Source: Erinaceus europaeus (lineage: Eukaryota; Chordata; Mammalia; Eulipotyphla; Erinaceidae). From it: a stretch of 64,000 nucleotides of DNA. Positions 21,422 through 32,729 of the stretch are shown here, in pieces (position 1 is the stretch's first letter; every line of letters begins with the position of its first letter). A program made the translations under genes and the position numbers. A model generated the notes under the pieces. That model was not told the DNA's origin. It searched no databases and worked only from the letters and a program-made list of their open reading frames with translations. The stretch spans positions 70,856,008-70,920,007 of the forward strand of contig NC_080168.1 of the NCBI RefSeq assembly GCF_950295315.1. Reading direction: 5' to 3'.

Positions 21422-24100
21422 AAGAGTGAACAAAATCGACAAACCTTTAGCCAGACTCACAAAACAAAAAAGGGAGAAGACCCAAATAAATCAGATACTA
21501 AATGAAAGAGGAGATATCACAACAGACACCTCAGAAATTCAACATACCATGCCACCCAGCTAGAGAACCTGGAAGGAATGGACAATTTCCTAGATACCTA
21601 CCAAATTCCAAAACTAAGTCAAGAGGAAGTGGATAACATGAACAGGCCCATCACAGCTAATGAAATTGAAACAGTTATCAAAAATCTCCCCAAAAATAAA
21701 AGTCCTGGACCAGATGGTTTGACAAATGAATTCTAAAAAACCTTCAAAGAAGAACTAATACCTCTACTTTTAAAAGTCTTCCAGAAGATTGAAGACACTG
21801 GAATACTCCTTGCCAGCTTCTATGAAGCCAACATCACCTTGATACCAAAAGCAGACAGGGACACAAACAAAAAAGAAAACTACAGACCAATATCTCTGAT
21901 GAACATAGATGCTAAAATACTGAACAAAATTCTAGCCAACCGGATACAGCAGTATATCAAAAAGATTGTCCATCCTGACCGAGTGGGGTTTATCCCAGGC
22001 ATGCAAGGTTGGTTTAATATATGTATATCAATCAAGGTGATCCACCACATCAACAAAAGCAAGACCAAAAATCACATGGTCATATCAATAGATGCAGAGA
22101 AAGCCTTTCACAAAATACAACATCCCTTTATGATCAAAACACTACAAAAAATGGGAATAGATGGAAAATTCCTGAAGATAGTGGAGTCTATATATAGCAA
22201 ACCTACAGCCAACATCATACTCAATGGTGAAAAACTGGAAGCATTTCCACTCAGATCAGGTACTAGACAGGGCTGCCCACTATCACCATTACTATTCAAC
22301 ATAGTGTTGGAAGTTCTTGCCATAGCAATCAGGCAGGAGCAAGGAATTAAAGGGATACAGATTGGAAGAGAAGAAGTCAAACTCTCCTTATTTACAGATG
22401 ACATGATAGTATACATGGAAAAACCTAAGGAATCCAGCAAGAAGCTTTTGGAGATCATCAGGAAATACAGTAAGGTGTCAGGCTACAAAATTAACATTCA
22501 AAAGTCAGTGGCATTCCTCTATGCAAACACTAAGAAGAAATTGAAATCCAGAAATCAATTCCTTTTACTATAGCAACAAAAACAATAAAATATCTAGGAG
22601 TAAATCTAACCAAGGAAGTGAAAGACTTGTATACTGAAAATTATGAGTCACTACTCAAAGAAATTGAAAAAGACACAAAGAAGTGGAAAGATGTTCCATG
22701 TTCATGGGTTGGAAGAATTAACATCATCAAAATGAATATATTACCCAGAGCCATCTACAAATTTAATGCTATCCCCATCAAGATCCCAAGCACATTTTTT
22801 AGAATAGAACAAATGCTATAAATGTTTATTTGGAACCAGAAAAGACCTAGAATTGCCAAAACAATCTTGAGAAAAAAGAACAGAACCGGAGGCATCACAC
22901 TCCCAGAACTCAAACTGTATTATAGGACCATTGTCATCAAAACTGCTTGGTACTCGAACATGAATAGACACACTGACCAGTGGAATAGAATTGAGAGCCC
23001 AGAAATGAGGCCCCACACCTATGAACATCTAATCTTTGACAAAGGGGCCCAGACTATTACATGGGGAAAGCAGAGTCTCTTCAACAAATGGTGTTGGAAA
23101 AAATGGGTTGAAACATGCAGAAGAATGAAACTGAACCACTGTATTTCACCAAATACAAAAGTAAATTCCAAGTGGATCAAGAACTTGGATGTTAGACCAG
23201 AAACTATCCGATACTTAGAAGAAAATATTGGCAGAACTCTTTTCCGCATAAATTTTAAAGACATTTTCAATGAAACGAATCCAATTACAAAAAAGACTAA
23301 AGCAAGTTTAAACCTATGGGACTACATCAAATTAAAAAGCTTCTTCACAGCAAAAGAAACCACTACCCAAACCAAGAGACCCCTCACAGAATGGGAGAAG
23401 ATCTTTACATGCCATACATCAGATAAGAGTTTAATAACCAACAAATATAAAGAGCTTGCCAGACTCAACAACAAGACAATAAACAAACCCATCCAAAAAT
23501 GGGGGGAGGACATGGACAGAATATTCACCACAGAAGAAATCCAAAAGGCCGAGAAACACATGAAAAAATGCTCCAAGTCTCTGATTGTCAGAGAAATGCA
23601 AATCAAGACAACAATGAGATATCACTTCACTCCTGTGAGAATGTCATCCATCAGAAAAGGTAACAGCAGCAAATGCTGTAGAGGGTGTGGGGTCAAAGGA
23701 ACCCTCCTACACTGCTGGTGGGAATGTCAATTGGTCCAACCTCTGTGGAGAACAGTCTGGAGAACTCTCAGAAGGCTAGAAATGGACCTACCCTATGACC
23801 TTGCAACTCCTCTCCTGGGGATATATCCTAAGGAACCCAATACATCCATCTACACATATGTTCTTGGCAGCACAATTTGTAATAGCCAAAACCTGTAAGC
23901 AACCCAAGTGTCCAACAACAGATGAGTGGCTGAGCAAGTTGTGGTATATATACACAATGGAATACTACTCAGCTGTAAAAAATGGTGACTTCACCGTTTT
24001 CAGCCGATCTTGGATGGACCTTGAAAAATTCATGTTGAGTGAAATAAGTCAGAAACAGAAGGATGAATATGGGATGATCTCACTCTCAGGCAGAAGTTGA
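21422..24100 (+). pseudogene. L1 ORF2 remnant (reverse transcriptase and C-terminus)
   Basis: It begins after the missing endonuclease domain. The longest open piece, 21839-22573 (244 codons), holds the RT core with '[20 protein letters not shown]', 'DRVGFIPG', 'ISIDAEKAF', '[10 protein letters not shown]' and the active-site block 'FTDDMIVY' in place of the usual F/YADD. The next pieces are 22618-22821 and 22822-23898 with 'CSWVGRIN' and '[12 protein letters not shown]'. The Cys-rich C-terminal segment ('HCWWEC') follows, and 23795-24100 ends at 'LSGRS'. Stops at about 21736 and 22819 and frame changes near 22560 and 23890 inactivate it. Confidence 0.9.
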
Positions 24101-24335
24101 AAAACAAGATCAGAAAAGAAAACACAAGTAGAACCTGAAATGGAATTGGCATATTGCACCAAAGTAAAAGACTCTGGGGTGGGTGGATGGGGAGAATACA
24201 GATCCATGAAAGATGATAAATGACATAATGGAGGTTGTATTGTTAAATGGGAAACTGGTGAATGTTATACATGTACAAACTATTGTATTTACTGTTGAAT
24301 GTAAAACATTAATTCCTCAATAAATAAATAAATAA

Positions 24336-25412
24336 ACATCTTCAATGAAACAAATCCAATTACAAAGGAGACTAAGGCAAGTATAAACCTATGGGACTAC
24401 ATCAAATTAAAAAGTTTCTGCACAGCAAAAGAAACCATTACCCAAACAAAGATACCACTCACAGAATGGGAGACATAAGATAAGAGACTAATACCAAAAT
24501 ATACAGAGATCACCAAACTCAGCAACAAGAAAACAAATGACCCCATCCAAATATAGGGAGAGGATATAAACAGAATACTCACCACAGAAGAGATCTGAAA
24601 GGCCAACAAACATATGAAAAAATTCTCCAAGTCTTTGACTGTCTGAGAAATGCAGAAAAAGATAATAATGAAGTATCACTTCACTCCTATGAGAATGTCA
24701 TACATCAGAAAAGATAGCTGCAACAAATGCTGGAGAAGTTGTGGGGTCAAAGGAACCCTTCTGCACTGCTGGTGGGAATGTAAATTGGTCCAACCTCTGT
24801 GGAGAGCAGTCTGGAGAACTCTCAGAAGGCTAGAAATGGACCTACCCTATAATCCTGCAATTCCTCTCTTGGGGATATAGCCTAAGGAACCCAACACACC
24901 TACCCAAAAATATTTAGTATGCCTATGTTCATAGCAGCATAATTTGTGATAGCCAAAACCTGGAGGCAACCCAGGTGTCCAACAACAGATGAGTGACTGA
25001 GCAAGTTGTGTTATACATACACAATGGAATACTACTCAGCTATTAAAGATGGTGACTTCACCGTTTTCAGCCCATCTTGGATGGAGCTCGAAGAAATCAT
25101 GTTAAGTGAAATCATGTTAAGTCAGAAACAGAAGGATGAATATGGGATGATCTCACTCTCAGGCAGAAGTTGAAAAACAAGATCAGAAGAGAAAGCATAA
25201 AATAGAATCTGAACTGGAGTTGGTGTATTGCACCAAAGTAAAAGACTCTGGGGTGGGTTGGGGGAAAAGTACAGGTCCAAAAAGGATGACAGAGGACCTA
25301 GTGGGGATTGTATTGTTATGTGGAAAATTGAGAAATGTTATGCATGTACAAACTATTGTATTCACTGTCAACTATTAAACATTAATCCCCTAATAAAGAA
25401 TTTTTTAATGAG
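24336..25412 (+). mobile_element. 5'-truncated L1 abutting the previous L1
   Basis: It starts mid-ORF2 at 'cttcaatgaaacaaatcc', aligning with 23265 of the neighbouring L1, and runs through the ORF2 end to its own 3' UTR and AATAAAG-containing tail near 25395. The two copies are closely similar in sequence. The coding part has several stops. Confidence 0.85.
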
Positions 25413-25439
25413 TGAATAAATAATCTTTAAAAAAAATAG

Positions 25440-25595
25440 GTCCAGCAAAATAGTTCACCTGGATCGTGTACTCTTTTGCCATGTGCACAACCCAGATTCA
25501 AGTCAATCCTCCACTACACAGAAGGAAGCTTTGGTGCTGTGGTCTCTTTCACCCCCTTTCTGCCTATCTCTGTCTAAAATTTAAAAAATAAATAA
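25440..25595 (+). repeat. SINE-E copy
   Basis: 'atagttcacctggatcgtg' head, 'cccagattcaagtc' B box, 'ggtgctgtggtctctttc' and 'aataaataaataaac' tail. Confidence 0.75.
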
Positions 25596-25644
25596 ATAAA
25601 CAAAGGAGTAAAGCTTTTCACTAGCTTAATACCTTTGCCTTGTA

Positions 25645-25792
25645 AGATTTGGTTGTTTATTAATGGGAAAGGGGGGGAAGAGAGACAGTGAGAACCAGAG
25701 CATCACTCTGGCAGATGTGTTTCTGGGTATTGAACATGAAACCTCATGCTTGAGAGTTCAACAGTTTATTTATGTTCCACTTCCCAGTCATG
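25645..25792 (-). repeat. SINE-C copy
   Basis: Minus-strand 'actgggaagtggaacat' head. 'gaacctcatgcttgagag' type signals appear reversed. Confidence 0.7.
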
Positions 25793-26004
25793 ATGCATTT
25801 GTGTCTTGAACAGCTAACGACAGACTATGATATTGTGAATGCCTTCATGCACATGTAAAAATATATAAATATAGGTATGTCATGACTCGTAAATTTCTGG
25901 AGAAACCTTGGGATCAAGGAACACTTCACTAGACTGGTTAGTTCCTATCCCTTTCTTCTCCTGTCATCTTTCTTTTTCTTTTTCTTTTTCTTTTCTCTAC
26001 AAAA

Positions 26005-26345
26005 TCACTTTATGGGGAGGTGGAGTAATGGATTATAGTACAGCTGTTGACCCATGGTAGAATTTCTCATTTCCCCATGATAAATGTCTGCAAATGTCTG
26101 TTTCCCCTCCAACTTGGGTCCTTTCCCACCATCATGCACCAGGACCCCAATGCCTCCCCCCTAACTCCCTACCCTCCTTCCCCACAATCCTTTGGTTCAA
26201 TGTACCATACCCAGTCCAAGTTTCCTCTTTCTGTCCTTGCTTTTTAAGTTCCTCCTATGGGAGAGATTATGCAGTATCTGTCCTCATTTTGCCATCTTTC
26301 TACAGTTGTTAACTTTGATTTGCTTGCAGTGACCAGCTTCCAGTT
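26005..26345 (-). repeat. L1 3'-UTR fragment
   Basis: Same 3' part as 15605-15850. A (TTTTTC)n tract at 25968-25995 lies at its tail side. Confidence 0.7.
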
Positions 26346-26694
26346 GAAAAAAGGAAAGAAAGGTGTTAATATTCTACATACAGAACTTCAAAGGCAGTAC
26401 AACTAACTGGAAAATCATCAGATTTCCTAGATATACACAGTCTGTTCCTTCAGCATACTTACAGAGAAAATTTTGTTTTACCACAATTCTTACATTAAGA
26501 GCACTTCGTTTGTAAGGGCATGTGACACAGACCACTCTAGCCCAGATGTGACAGTGGTCCCCAACACTCTCTACCTTTCTCCCCATACACTGGTGTCACC
26601 CCAACTTCCTAGCATTTTATGCAACAGATGCACCTTCTCTTCTTCCATCAAGTTTTGTGCATCCATTGTGTTACAGACATTAGGAAATACAAAG
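26346..26694. other. Intergenic stretch, no gene seen
   Basis: Unassigned sequence. The 141-codon open frame that starts here runs into SINE-B and is not a gene. Confidence 0.4.
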
Positions 26695-26928
26695 TCGACC
26701 AGGTGGTGGTGGTGCACACATTACAATGCTAAGTGCTCACATTACAATGCACAAGGATACAGGTTCAAACCCCTGGTCCCCACCTGCAGGGGGAAAGCTT
26801 TGCAAGTAGTGAAGCAGGGCTGCTGGTATCTCTCTGTCTCTCTCCATCTCCATCTTCCCTACCCCTCTCAATTTCTCTCTGTCTCTATCCAACAATAAAT
26901 TAATAAAAAAAAAATATTAAAAAAAAAA
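26695..26928 (+). repeat. SINE-B copy with duplicated head segment
   Basis: 'gaccaggtggtggtggtgc' head. The word 'cacattacaatgc' appears twice (26716 and 26740), a local duplication in the tRNA-like part. Confidence 0.8.
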
Positions 26929-26931
26929 GAA

Positions 26932-27222
26932 GGAGTCGAGAGGTAGCGCAGCAGGTTAAGCACACATGGCACAAAGTGCAAGGGCCCGGCTTAAGGATCC
27001 AGGTTTGATCCTCTGGTTCCCCACCAGGGAGAGTCACTTCACAAGCAGTGAAGCAGGTCTGCAGGTGTCTATCTTTTCCTCCCCTGTCTTCCCCTCCTCT
27101 CTCCATTTCTCTCCATCCTATCCAACAATGATGACATCAACAACAATAATAATAACTACAACAATAAAAATAAAACAAGGGCAACAAAAGGGAATAAATA
27201 TTTTAAAAATTAAAAAAAAAGA
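26932..27222 (+). repeat. SINE-A copy
   Basis: 'gagtcgagaggtagcgcag' head, CT block, AAC/AAT spacer and 'ggcaacaaaagggaat' tail. Confidence 0.9.
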
Positions 27223-27244
27223 AAGAAATACAAAGTCGGACAGG

Positions 27245-27390
27245 GGTAGATAGCAGGGCAGGGGTAGATAGCATAATGGTTATGCAAAGAGACTCTCATG
27301 CCTGAGGCTCCAAAGCCCTAGGTTAAATCCCCCACCACTACCACCACCATAAACCAGAACTGAGCAGTGCTCTGGTTAAAAGAAAAAAAA
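27245..27390 (+). repeat. SINE-D copy
   Basis: 'gatagcataatggttatgc' head. The 17-base word 'caggggtagatagcagg' is partly repeated just before it (27241-27262). Confidence 0.85.
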
Positions 27391-27397
27391 TACAAAA

Positions 27398-27605
27398 TCA
27401 TGACTAGGGAGGTAGCTCAGCAGGTAGAACACAAAATTTGCACACATCAGGCCTGAGTTCAATTTCCAGCACCAAAAGTTTTGATAGAGATAGTGAATCA
27501 GTGAAACAGAGAAAGTAAGAGAGCATAGCACAGCACTGAAGCTTCTTCTAATGAGATAGGAACCCAGATTGTATGCATGGCAAAACAACACACTATCCAG
27601 GTGAC
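27398..27605 (+). repeat. tRNA-Ala-like SINE copy
   Basis: 'gggaggtagctcagcaggt' A box and 'ctgagttcaatttccagc' B box. It is joined at about 27480 to a minus-strand SINE remnant with 'gcagcactgaagcttc'-like sequence. Confidence 0.55.
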
Positions 27606-27664
27606 TTATTTTGCTTGCTCTCCCTACAAATCTTTTTTAAAACTGAAATAAAAATTAATGGTTA

Positions 27665-27945
27665 GAGGGAGTCGGGCTGTAGTGCAGCGGGTTAAGCACA
27701 GGTGGCGCTAAGCTCAAGGACCGGCGTCAGGATCCCGGTTCGAGCCCCCGGCTCCCCACCTGCAGGCAGGTTCCTTCACAGGCGGTGAAGCAGGTCTGCA
27801 GGTGTCTGTCTTTCTCTCCCCCTCTCTGTCTTCCCCTCCTGTCTCCATTTCTCTCTGTCCTATCCAACAACAACGACATCAATAATAACTACAACAATAA
27901 AAAAACAAGGGCAACAAAAGGGAATTAATTAATTAATTAATTTTT
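27665..27945 (+). repeat. SINE-A copy
   Basis: Near-consensus 'gagtcgggctgtagtgcag' head, 'ggttcgagcccccgg' B box and an (ATTA)n tail. Confidence 0.9.
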
Positions 27946-27957
27946 TTTTAATTAATG

Positions 27958-28178
27958 GTTAGAGGGCACAGTGGTGGTTCACCTGTTTGATCACACACAT
28001 TACAGTGCACAAGGACCCAGGTTACAGGCCCCCAGTCCCCACCTGCAGGGGGAAAGCTTCACTAGTGGTGAAGCAGAGCTGCAGGTATCTGTCTGTCTCT
28101 TTCCCTCCCTATCACCCCCTTCCCTCTCAATTTCTGACTGTCTCTATCCAATAAATAAATAAAGATAAAATTTTTTTT
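27958..28178 (+). repeat. SINE-B copy
   Basis: The word 'attaatggttag' recurs before SINE-A (27655), before this element (27952) and after it (28184), which fits serial insertions at one site. Confidence 0.85.
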
Positions 28179-28189
28179 AAAAAATTAAT

Positions 28190-28535
28190 GGTTAGGGAGT
28201 GTGGTGGCACACCTGACAGTCATATATTACAATGCTCAAGGATCCAGGTTCAAACAACACTCTTCATCCTCACTTGCAGAGGGGAAGCTTCAAGAGCAGT
28301 GGAGCAATGTTATAGGTGTTTGTTTGTTTGTTTGTTTGTTTATAAGAAAGACAGGAGGAGAGAGAAAGAACCAGACATCACTCTGGTACATGTGCTGCCA
28401 GGGACTGAACTCAGATCCTCATGCTTGAGAGTTCAATGCTTTATCCACTGCACCCACTCCCGGACCACTCTCTCTCCTTTTTTATCTCCCCCTTTCCTCT
28501 CAATTTCTCTGTACCTAGCTAATAAATAATACCAA
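28190..28535 (+). repeat. SINE-B copy split by a SINE-C
   Basis: Head 'gggagtgtggtggcacac', then a (TTTG)n run and SINE-C. The CT block and 'aataaataatacc' tail resume after 28472. Confidence 0.75.
28338..28472 (-). repeat. SINE-C copy nested in SINE-B
   Basis: Minus-strand 'ggtccgggagtgggtgcag' head and 'cctgtctttcttataaac' tail. Confidence 0.8.
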
Positions 28536-28704
28536 AAACCAAAAAATGAATGCTTACATTAACTGAATATAGATTGGCTCATAAAAGCTTAAACCAAGGG
28601 TACCCAAGTAATGGCCAATGTAATAAGACTGATCTCACTAAAATATTAGCATTTTTAGAGAAAGCAAATTATCCATTGTCTCTTTAATAACAAAAGTGAA
28701 TTTT

Positions 28705-29610
28705 ATTTGATAAATAGTGATTATTTAGAACAGGTCCTGGAAAAGGATGACAGAGAACCTAGTGGGAGTTGTATTGTGTCCATACAACTCCCACCACCAG
28801 AGTACGATATCCCATCACCTCCATTGGAAGTTTGCCTATTCTTTATCCCTCTGGAAGTATGGACCAAAGATCTTTATGGGGAGCAGAAGGTGGAAGGTCT
28901 GGCTTCTATAATTGCTTCTCTGCTGGGCATAGGCATTGACAGGTTGATCCATACACCCAGCCTATTTCTATCTTTCCCTAGTTGGGGTAGGGCTCTGAGT
29001 AAGTGGCCTGCCCAGGGAAGTCAGGTTGGCTTCATGGCAGCAACTTGGCAGGTGTAAAACATTAAGATATAAAGCAGAACAAATGGTTTAATAATCAGGA
29101 AATCTAAAGGTAAGAATATAGCAGATGAGATTTGGGGTCTTCATGTTGGAAGAAGCTAAGAAGTCTATTTTAGGTGTATTCCAAGGGGCCCATGACTTTA
29201 CTAATTTTTGCCTGAACCCAACAACTAATATGCGGATGAGCTGAGTACTGTCTGGGAAGATGGTGTCAGGGTTGAAAATAGACTAGAAGACTGGCTCAGG
29301 GCAGAGAGAAGCTCCCAAATATAGGAAAAGTATATAAATACCGTTAACTGTAAACCCCATCAGGCTGAGCTAGGGCCCATGTCTATTCATATTTAGCACA
29401 GGAACCTGTGTAACCTCTGCAACCTTTTCAGTCTTTCAGGATGAGCTTGAATTCCATGGTCATAACTAGGTACATTTTAGGCTGCACTCATTTCAGGACC
29501 AGTCTTCCTCAAGTGATAGAGTATGTTGACCCAACCTCCCTCTGGAGAGTGGGGTCATTACTACCACTGTTGTTCTACATTGAAGGCAATGTCCTGAGAA
29601 GCACACAAGA
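28705..29610 (-). repeat. L1 3'-UTR fragment
   Basis: Reverse-complement counterpart of 8405-9475 over most of its length, including the 'gagtgcagcctaaaatg' region at about 29475. Confidence 0.75.
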
Positions 29611-29814
29611 AAGTTTATGATGCTGTTCCTGATGGAGCTGACCAGTGATAGTGGAAAGAGGGATCTGTTAGAAGTATAGGCCCATCATATCTATGTGGGA
29701 ATAAGGATTCCCTGACTGAGGCCCGGGATGATAGAGTGATGTGGTAGTGACCAAAGAGGCCATCATTAAACACTTGTGTTATTTTCAAAACATGTTTTGT
29801 AGTTACTCTTGCAA

Positions 29815-29945
29815 TTTATTTATTTTTACCAGAGAACTGCTCAGCTCTGGCTTATGGTGATGTGGGAGATTGAATTTGGGACTTTGAAGCCTCAGGCATG
29901 AGAGTCTCTTTGCATAATCATTATGCTATCTCTTCTGACCTTCTC
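29815..29945 (-). repeat. SINE-D copy
   Basis: Minus-strand 'agatagcataatgattatgc' head and 'agctgagcagttctctgg' end. Confidence 0.85.
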
Positions 29946-30237
29946 TTTCTTCCTCTCTTTCTTCCTCTTTCTTTCTTTCCTTTTCAGAAGCATTATGTTG
30001 CCTCCCCAGCCCACTTGCATTATTTCTAAGACATGTTTGTGGTTACACTTGCATTATTTTTAAAAGAACTGCCATGCACTGTTATATACTGCTGGCTGAA
30101 CAGTATTTGTTATATCTAGCTGTTTTTTCACAATCTATTGTTTCTATCTGGGCTGGCTTCTGCCTGAAAATAGCAAAGCATGAGCACTACAACTGTCTTA
30201 TCCAAGATGACTTCCATATGTTCTTTTTCTTAACTTC
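29946..30237. other. Intergenic stretch, no gene seen
   Basis: CTTT-rich start, then unassigned sequence leading into the left arm of an inverted repeat. Confidence 0.4.
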
Positions 30238-30373
30238 CACACTGAAAGATCCTGAAACAAATATGCCTCCTGATACTGCCTGCCCACACTCAGTAGGATT
30301 TCATCTTGACCTATTTCTCTGCACACACTGGTATCAATCATGACACCCAGATATTTTTACTGATGGCCCTAAG
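30238..30373 (+). repeat. Inverted repeat, left arm
   Basis: Nearly the reverse complement of 30981-31119. Shared words include 'tgatactgcctgcccacac' and 'tggtatcaatcatga'. The arms are about 136-139 bp. Confidence 0.85.
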
Positions 30374-30572
30374 CTGCACAGAAAAAAAAAAAGACATAAT
30401 TAGCAATTTGTTTGACTCATCCAGGACCTCCGGGAATGATTCATACCCTCAGCTGCAGAATCAGTCACCATAAATATAACTTAACCTCTGCAGTGTACAA
30501 GCCATGGTTCTCCACAATGTCTGTGTGTATACTGTCCACCTCACTGTTAACAGTATTGAGTCCAACCTCTTT

Positions 30573-30713
30573 TCTTTTTAGATTTAATTTATTCATGAGA
30601 AAGACAGGAGGAGAGAAAGAACCAGACATCACACATGTGCTGCCGGGGATCAAACTCAGGACCTCATGCTTGAGAGTCCAAAGCTTTATCACTGCGCCAC
30701 CTCCCGGACCACA
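30573..30713 (-). repeat. SINE-C copy with 14-bp TSD
   Basis: Flanked by 'agtccaacctcttt' at 30559-30572 and 30714-30727. The minus-strand head 'ggtccgggaggtggcgcag' is complete. Confidence 0.92.
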
Positions 30714-30980
30714 AGTCCAACCTCTTTATCATCTCACTCTTTCATATTTTTTTCAACCCCCACCCCCAGGAAACAATCAGTCTCAGCTCATATGACTCTG
30801 TCAATGTGAAAGCCATTGAAGAAATGTCTTTGAAAGGAAAAGGTGGTTCTCTCTTTAGTCCAAGACTAGCAACACAGAGAAATCAATATGTTAGTTGTTG
30901 AGAGGAAAGGAGGCCATTTACAGGAGCCCATGAGCAGTAAGTGAAACAGACCAAAGAAAACTGACTGACAGAAGACAATC

Positions 30981-31119
30981 TTAGGGCCATGGGTAAAACT
31001 ATCTGAGTATCATGATTGATACCAGCGTGTGCAGAAATAGGTCAAGCTGAAATCTTACTGAGTGTGGGCAGGCAGTATCAGGAGTCCCTTTTTTTTTTTT
31101 TAAAGGGTCTTTCAGTGTG
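30981..31119 (-). repeat. Inverted repeat, right arm
   Basis: Mirror of 30238-30373, with an inserted T/A-rich run at 31090-31105. The spacer between the arms is about 607 bp and includes the SINE-C. Confidence 0.85.
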
Positions 31120-31339
31120 ACTGACAGAAAACAATCAGTGGCAGGGGGTGGGGTGAGGATGGATGGCTGACTAGCAGAGCAAAGCTAAGAATAAAGATAC
31201 ATAGGGGCAAGATAGCTGACTGCACTCTACCTACTGGTGAAAAATGTCAACATGGCCTCTGGTCCTTCTGCAATAAACCATGTAGTCCTGATTTCTTTCT
31301 TTCTTTTTTTTTCTTTCGTTTTCTCTCTTTCTTTCTTTC

Positions 31340-31455
31340 TTTCTTCCACCAGGGTTATCACTGAGGCTCTGTGCCTGCCTAATGACTCCAACATTCCTAA
31401 TGGCAGTTTTTGATGTTGTTGGTCCTGTTGGATAGAATAGAGACAGAGAATGATT
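31340..31455 (-). repeat. SINE-A 3' portion
   Basis: 'ccaccagggttatcactgag' and 'tgttggatagaatagagac' match the minus strand of the SINE-A end. A (TTTC)n tract precedes it. Confidence 0.65.
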
Positions 31456-31469
31456 ATATATGTGTGTGT

Positions 31470-31622
31470 GATTTATTCATTATTTATAAATGAGAGAGAG
31501 AGAAAGAAAGAAAGAAGGAGAGAGAAAGAACCAGAGAATCTATCTGGCAAATACCATGCTGGGGCTTGAATCCAGGACCTCACTCTGGAGGATCCAGTGT
31601 ACTGTCTACTGCACCACTTCCT
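31470..31622 (-). repeat. SINE-C copy
   Basis: Minus-strand 'aggaagtggtgcagtagac' head and a (GAAA)-rich CT block. Confidence 0.75.
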
Positions 31623-31645
31623 AAGCTTCAAAAAGACATATAGGG

Positions 31646-31962
31646 GGCTGGACGGTAGCACAGCAGGTTAAGCGTGCAAAGCGCAAGGACCAATGGAGGG
31701 ATCCCAGTTCGAGCCCCTGGCTCCCCACCTGCAGGGGGGGGGGTCACTTCACAAGCGGTGAAACAGATCTGCAGGTGTCTGTCTTTCTCTCCCCATCTCT
31801 GTCTTCCCCTCCTCTCTCCATTTCTCTCTGTCCTATCCAGCAAAGATAAACAAGAAGGGCAACAAAAAGGGCAAAAACTGGCCTCCAGGAGCAGTGGATT
31901 CATAGCGCAGGCACTGAGCCCCAGCAATAACCTTGGATGCAAAAAAAAAAAAAAAAAAAACA
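31646..31962 (+). repeat. SINE-A copy
   Basis: 'gggctggacggtagcacag' head, full CT block, 'gcactgagccccagcaa' and an A run of about 20. Confidence 0.9.
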
Positions 31963-32290
31963 TATAAACACATCCTATTTGTCATTCTCACCCACATTTT
32001 CAATCTGGCTGTCCCTCCCAACCTTCTCAAATTCTGCCTACCCAAACCTTTCTCACTTTCCAGGCCCCAGCTTGAGTTGTCTCCCTCTCTCTTAGACACC
32101 TCTCTGGGTGCTTCAATGCACCCCATTATTCCTGCTCTGTACACCACAGTAGTTAAAACCTGTTTTCCATTGGTCTGAAATTCAGGCTGAGTCTCTCCAG
32201 TAATAGTAAGGCCCCTTCCAGGAGAGTTTTTCCACAATATCACTTTTTTTCCCTTTCTACAGAAAATGAGCTCAGTAAAAGAATAAAGAA

Positions 32291-32703
32291 TGGTGCTTTG
32301 AGCTTGCCAGAGGATAGCTCGCCCAGTAGACTGACGCTGAGGAATTATTCTGATGCAGTCTCCGCCCCCAGGTTTTACCACACCCCGCGAAATCCTAGCA
32401 GTGCCCCCTTCAACCAATCCTGGCCCCACATGTCACCCCTGGTTGTCGCCCAATAAAAGCCCCCTCACCCCCCCCCCACTCTCTCTGGGCTCTTGGCTCC
32501 CCCTCTCTCTCGGCTCCTTCAGCTTTCTCTCAGATCTCTCTCCCTTCTCTCGCCCCGTGGTCAGGTAGTGGGGACGGCCATTGTCGGCTGACTCCACGTG
32601 GCCTGAGCCCCCCCCATCCTATAATAAAGATTTGTGTACCCCACTTGCTCTGGACTTCCTTTCTCTTCTCCGCAGTACAGCCCGACACCTGACCTTAACA
32701 ACA
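32291..32703 (+). mobile_element. Endogenous retrovirus LTR, 5' boundary uncertain
   Basis: A TATA-like 'caataaaagccc' at about 32450 is followed by a CT-rich leader. The polyadenylation signal and R/U5 word 'aataaagatttgtgta' are at about 32625, and it ends 'ccttaacaaca'. The R/U5 part matches the solo LTR at 40639-41068 ('aataaagatttgtgt', 'tttctcttctcc'). 'tc' and a primer-site-like 'tggtgccccacattgg' follow. The TG start at 32291 is a guess. No retroviral coding region follows. Confidence 0.65.
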
Positions 32704-32705
32704 TC

Positions 32706-32728
32706 TGGTGCCCCACATTGGCCGCCAT
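32706..32728 (-). other. Primer-binding-site-like motif between two LTRs
   Basis: The minus strand reads 'tggcggccaatgtggggc', 16 of 18 matches to the tRNA-Lys1,2 primer site. The plus strand is a weaker match (12 of 16). Confidence 0.55.
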
Positions 32729-32729
32729 T

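Larger units (their letters stand above)
19455..24335 (+). mobile_element. L1 retrotransposon, nearly full span but internally deleted
   Basis: A 5' UTR-like leader (19455-20330) precedes broken ORF1 (20331-21241), an ORF2 lacking its endonuclease part (about 21422-24100), and a 3' UTR ending in an (AAAT)n tail at 24320-24335. ORF2 retains the reverse transcriptase core and C-terminus. The copy cannot be autonomous. A short SINE-A head word sits at the ORF2 deletion junction (21399-21421). Confidence 0.85.

Noticed and set aside
26473..26898. 141-codon plus-strand open frame
   Set aside because: Its second half is SINE-B sequence. No protein similarity is recognised.
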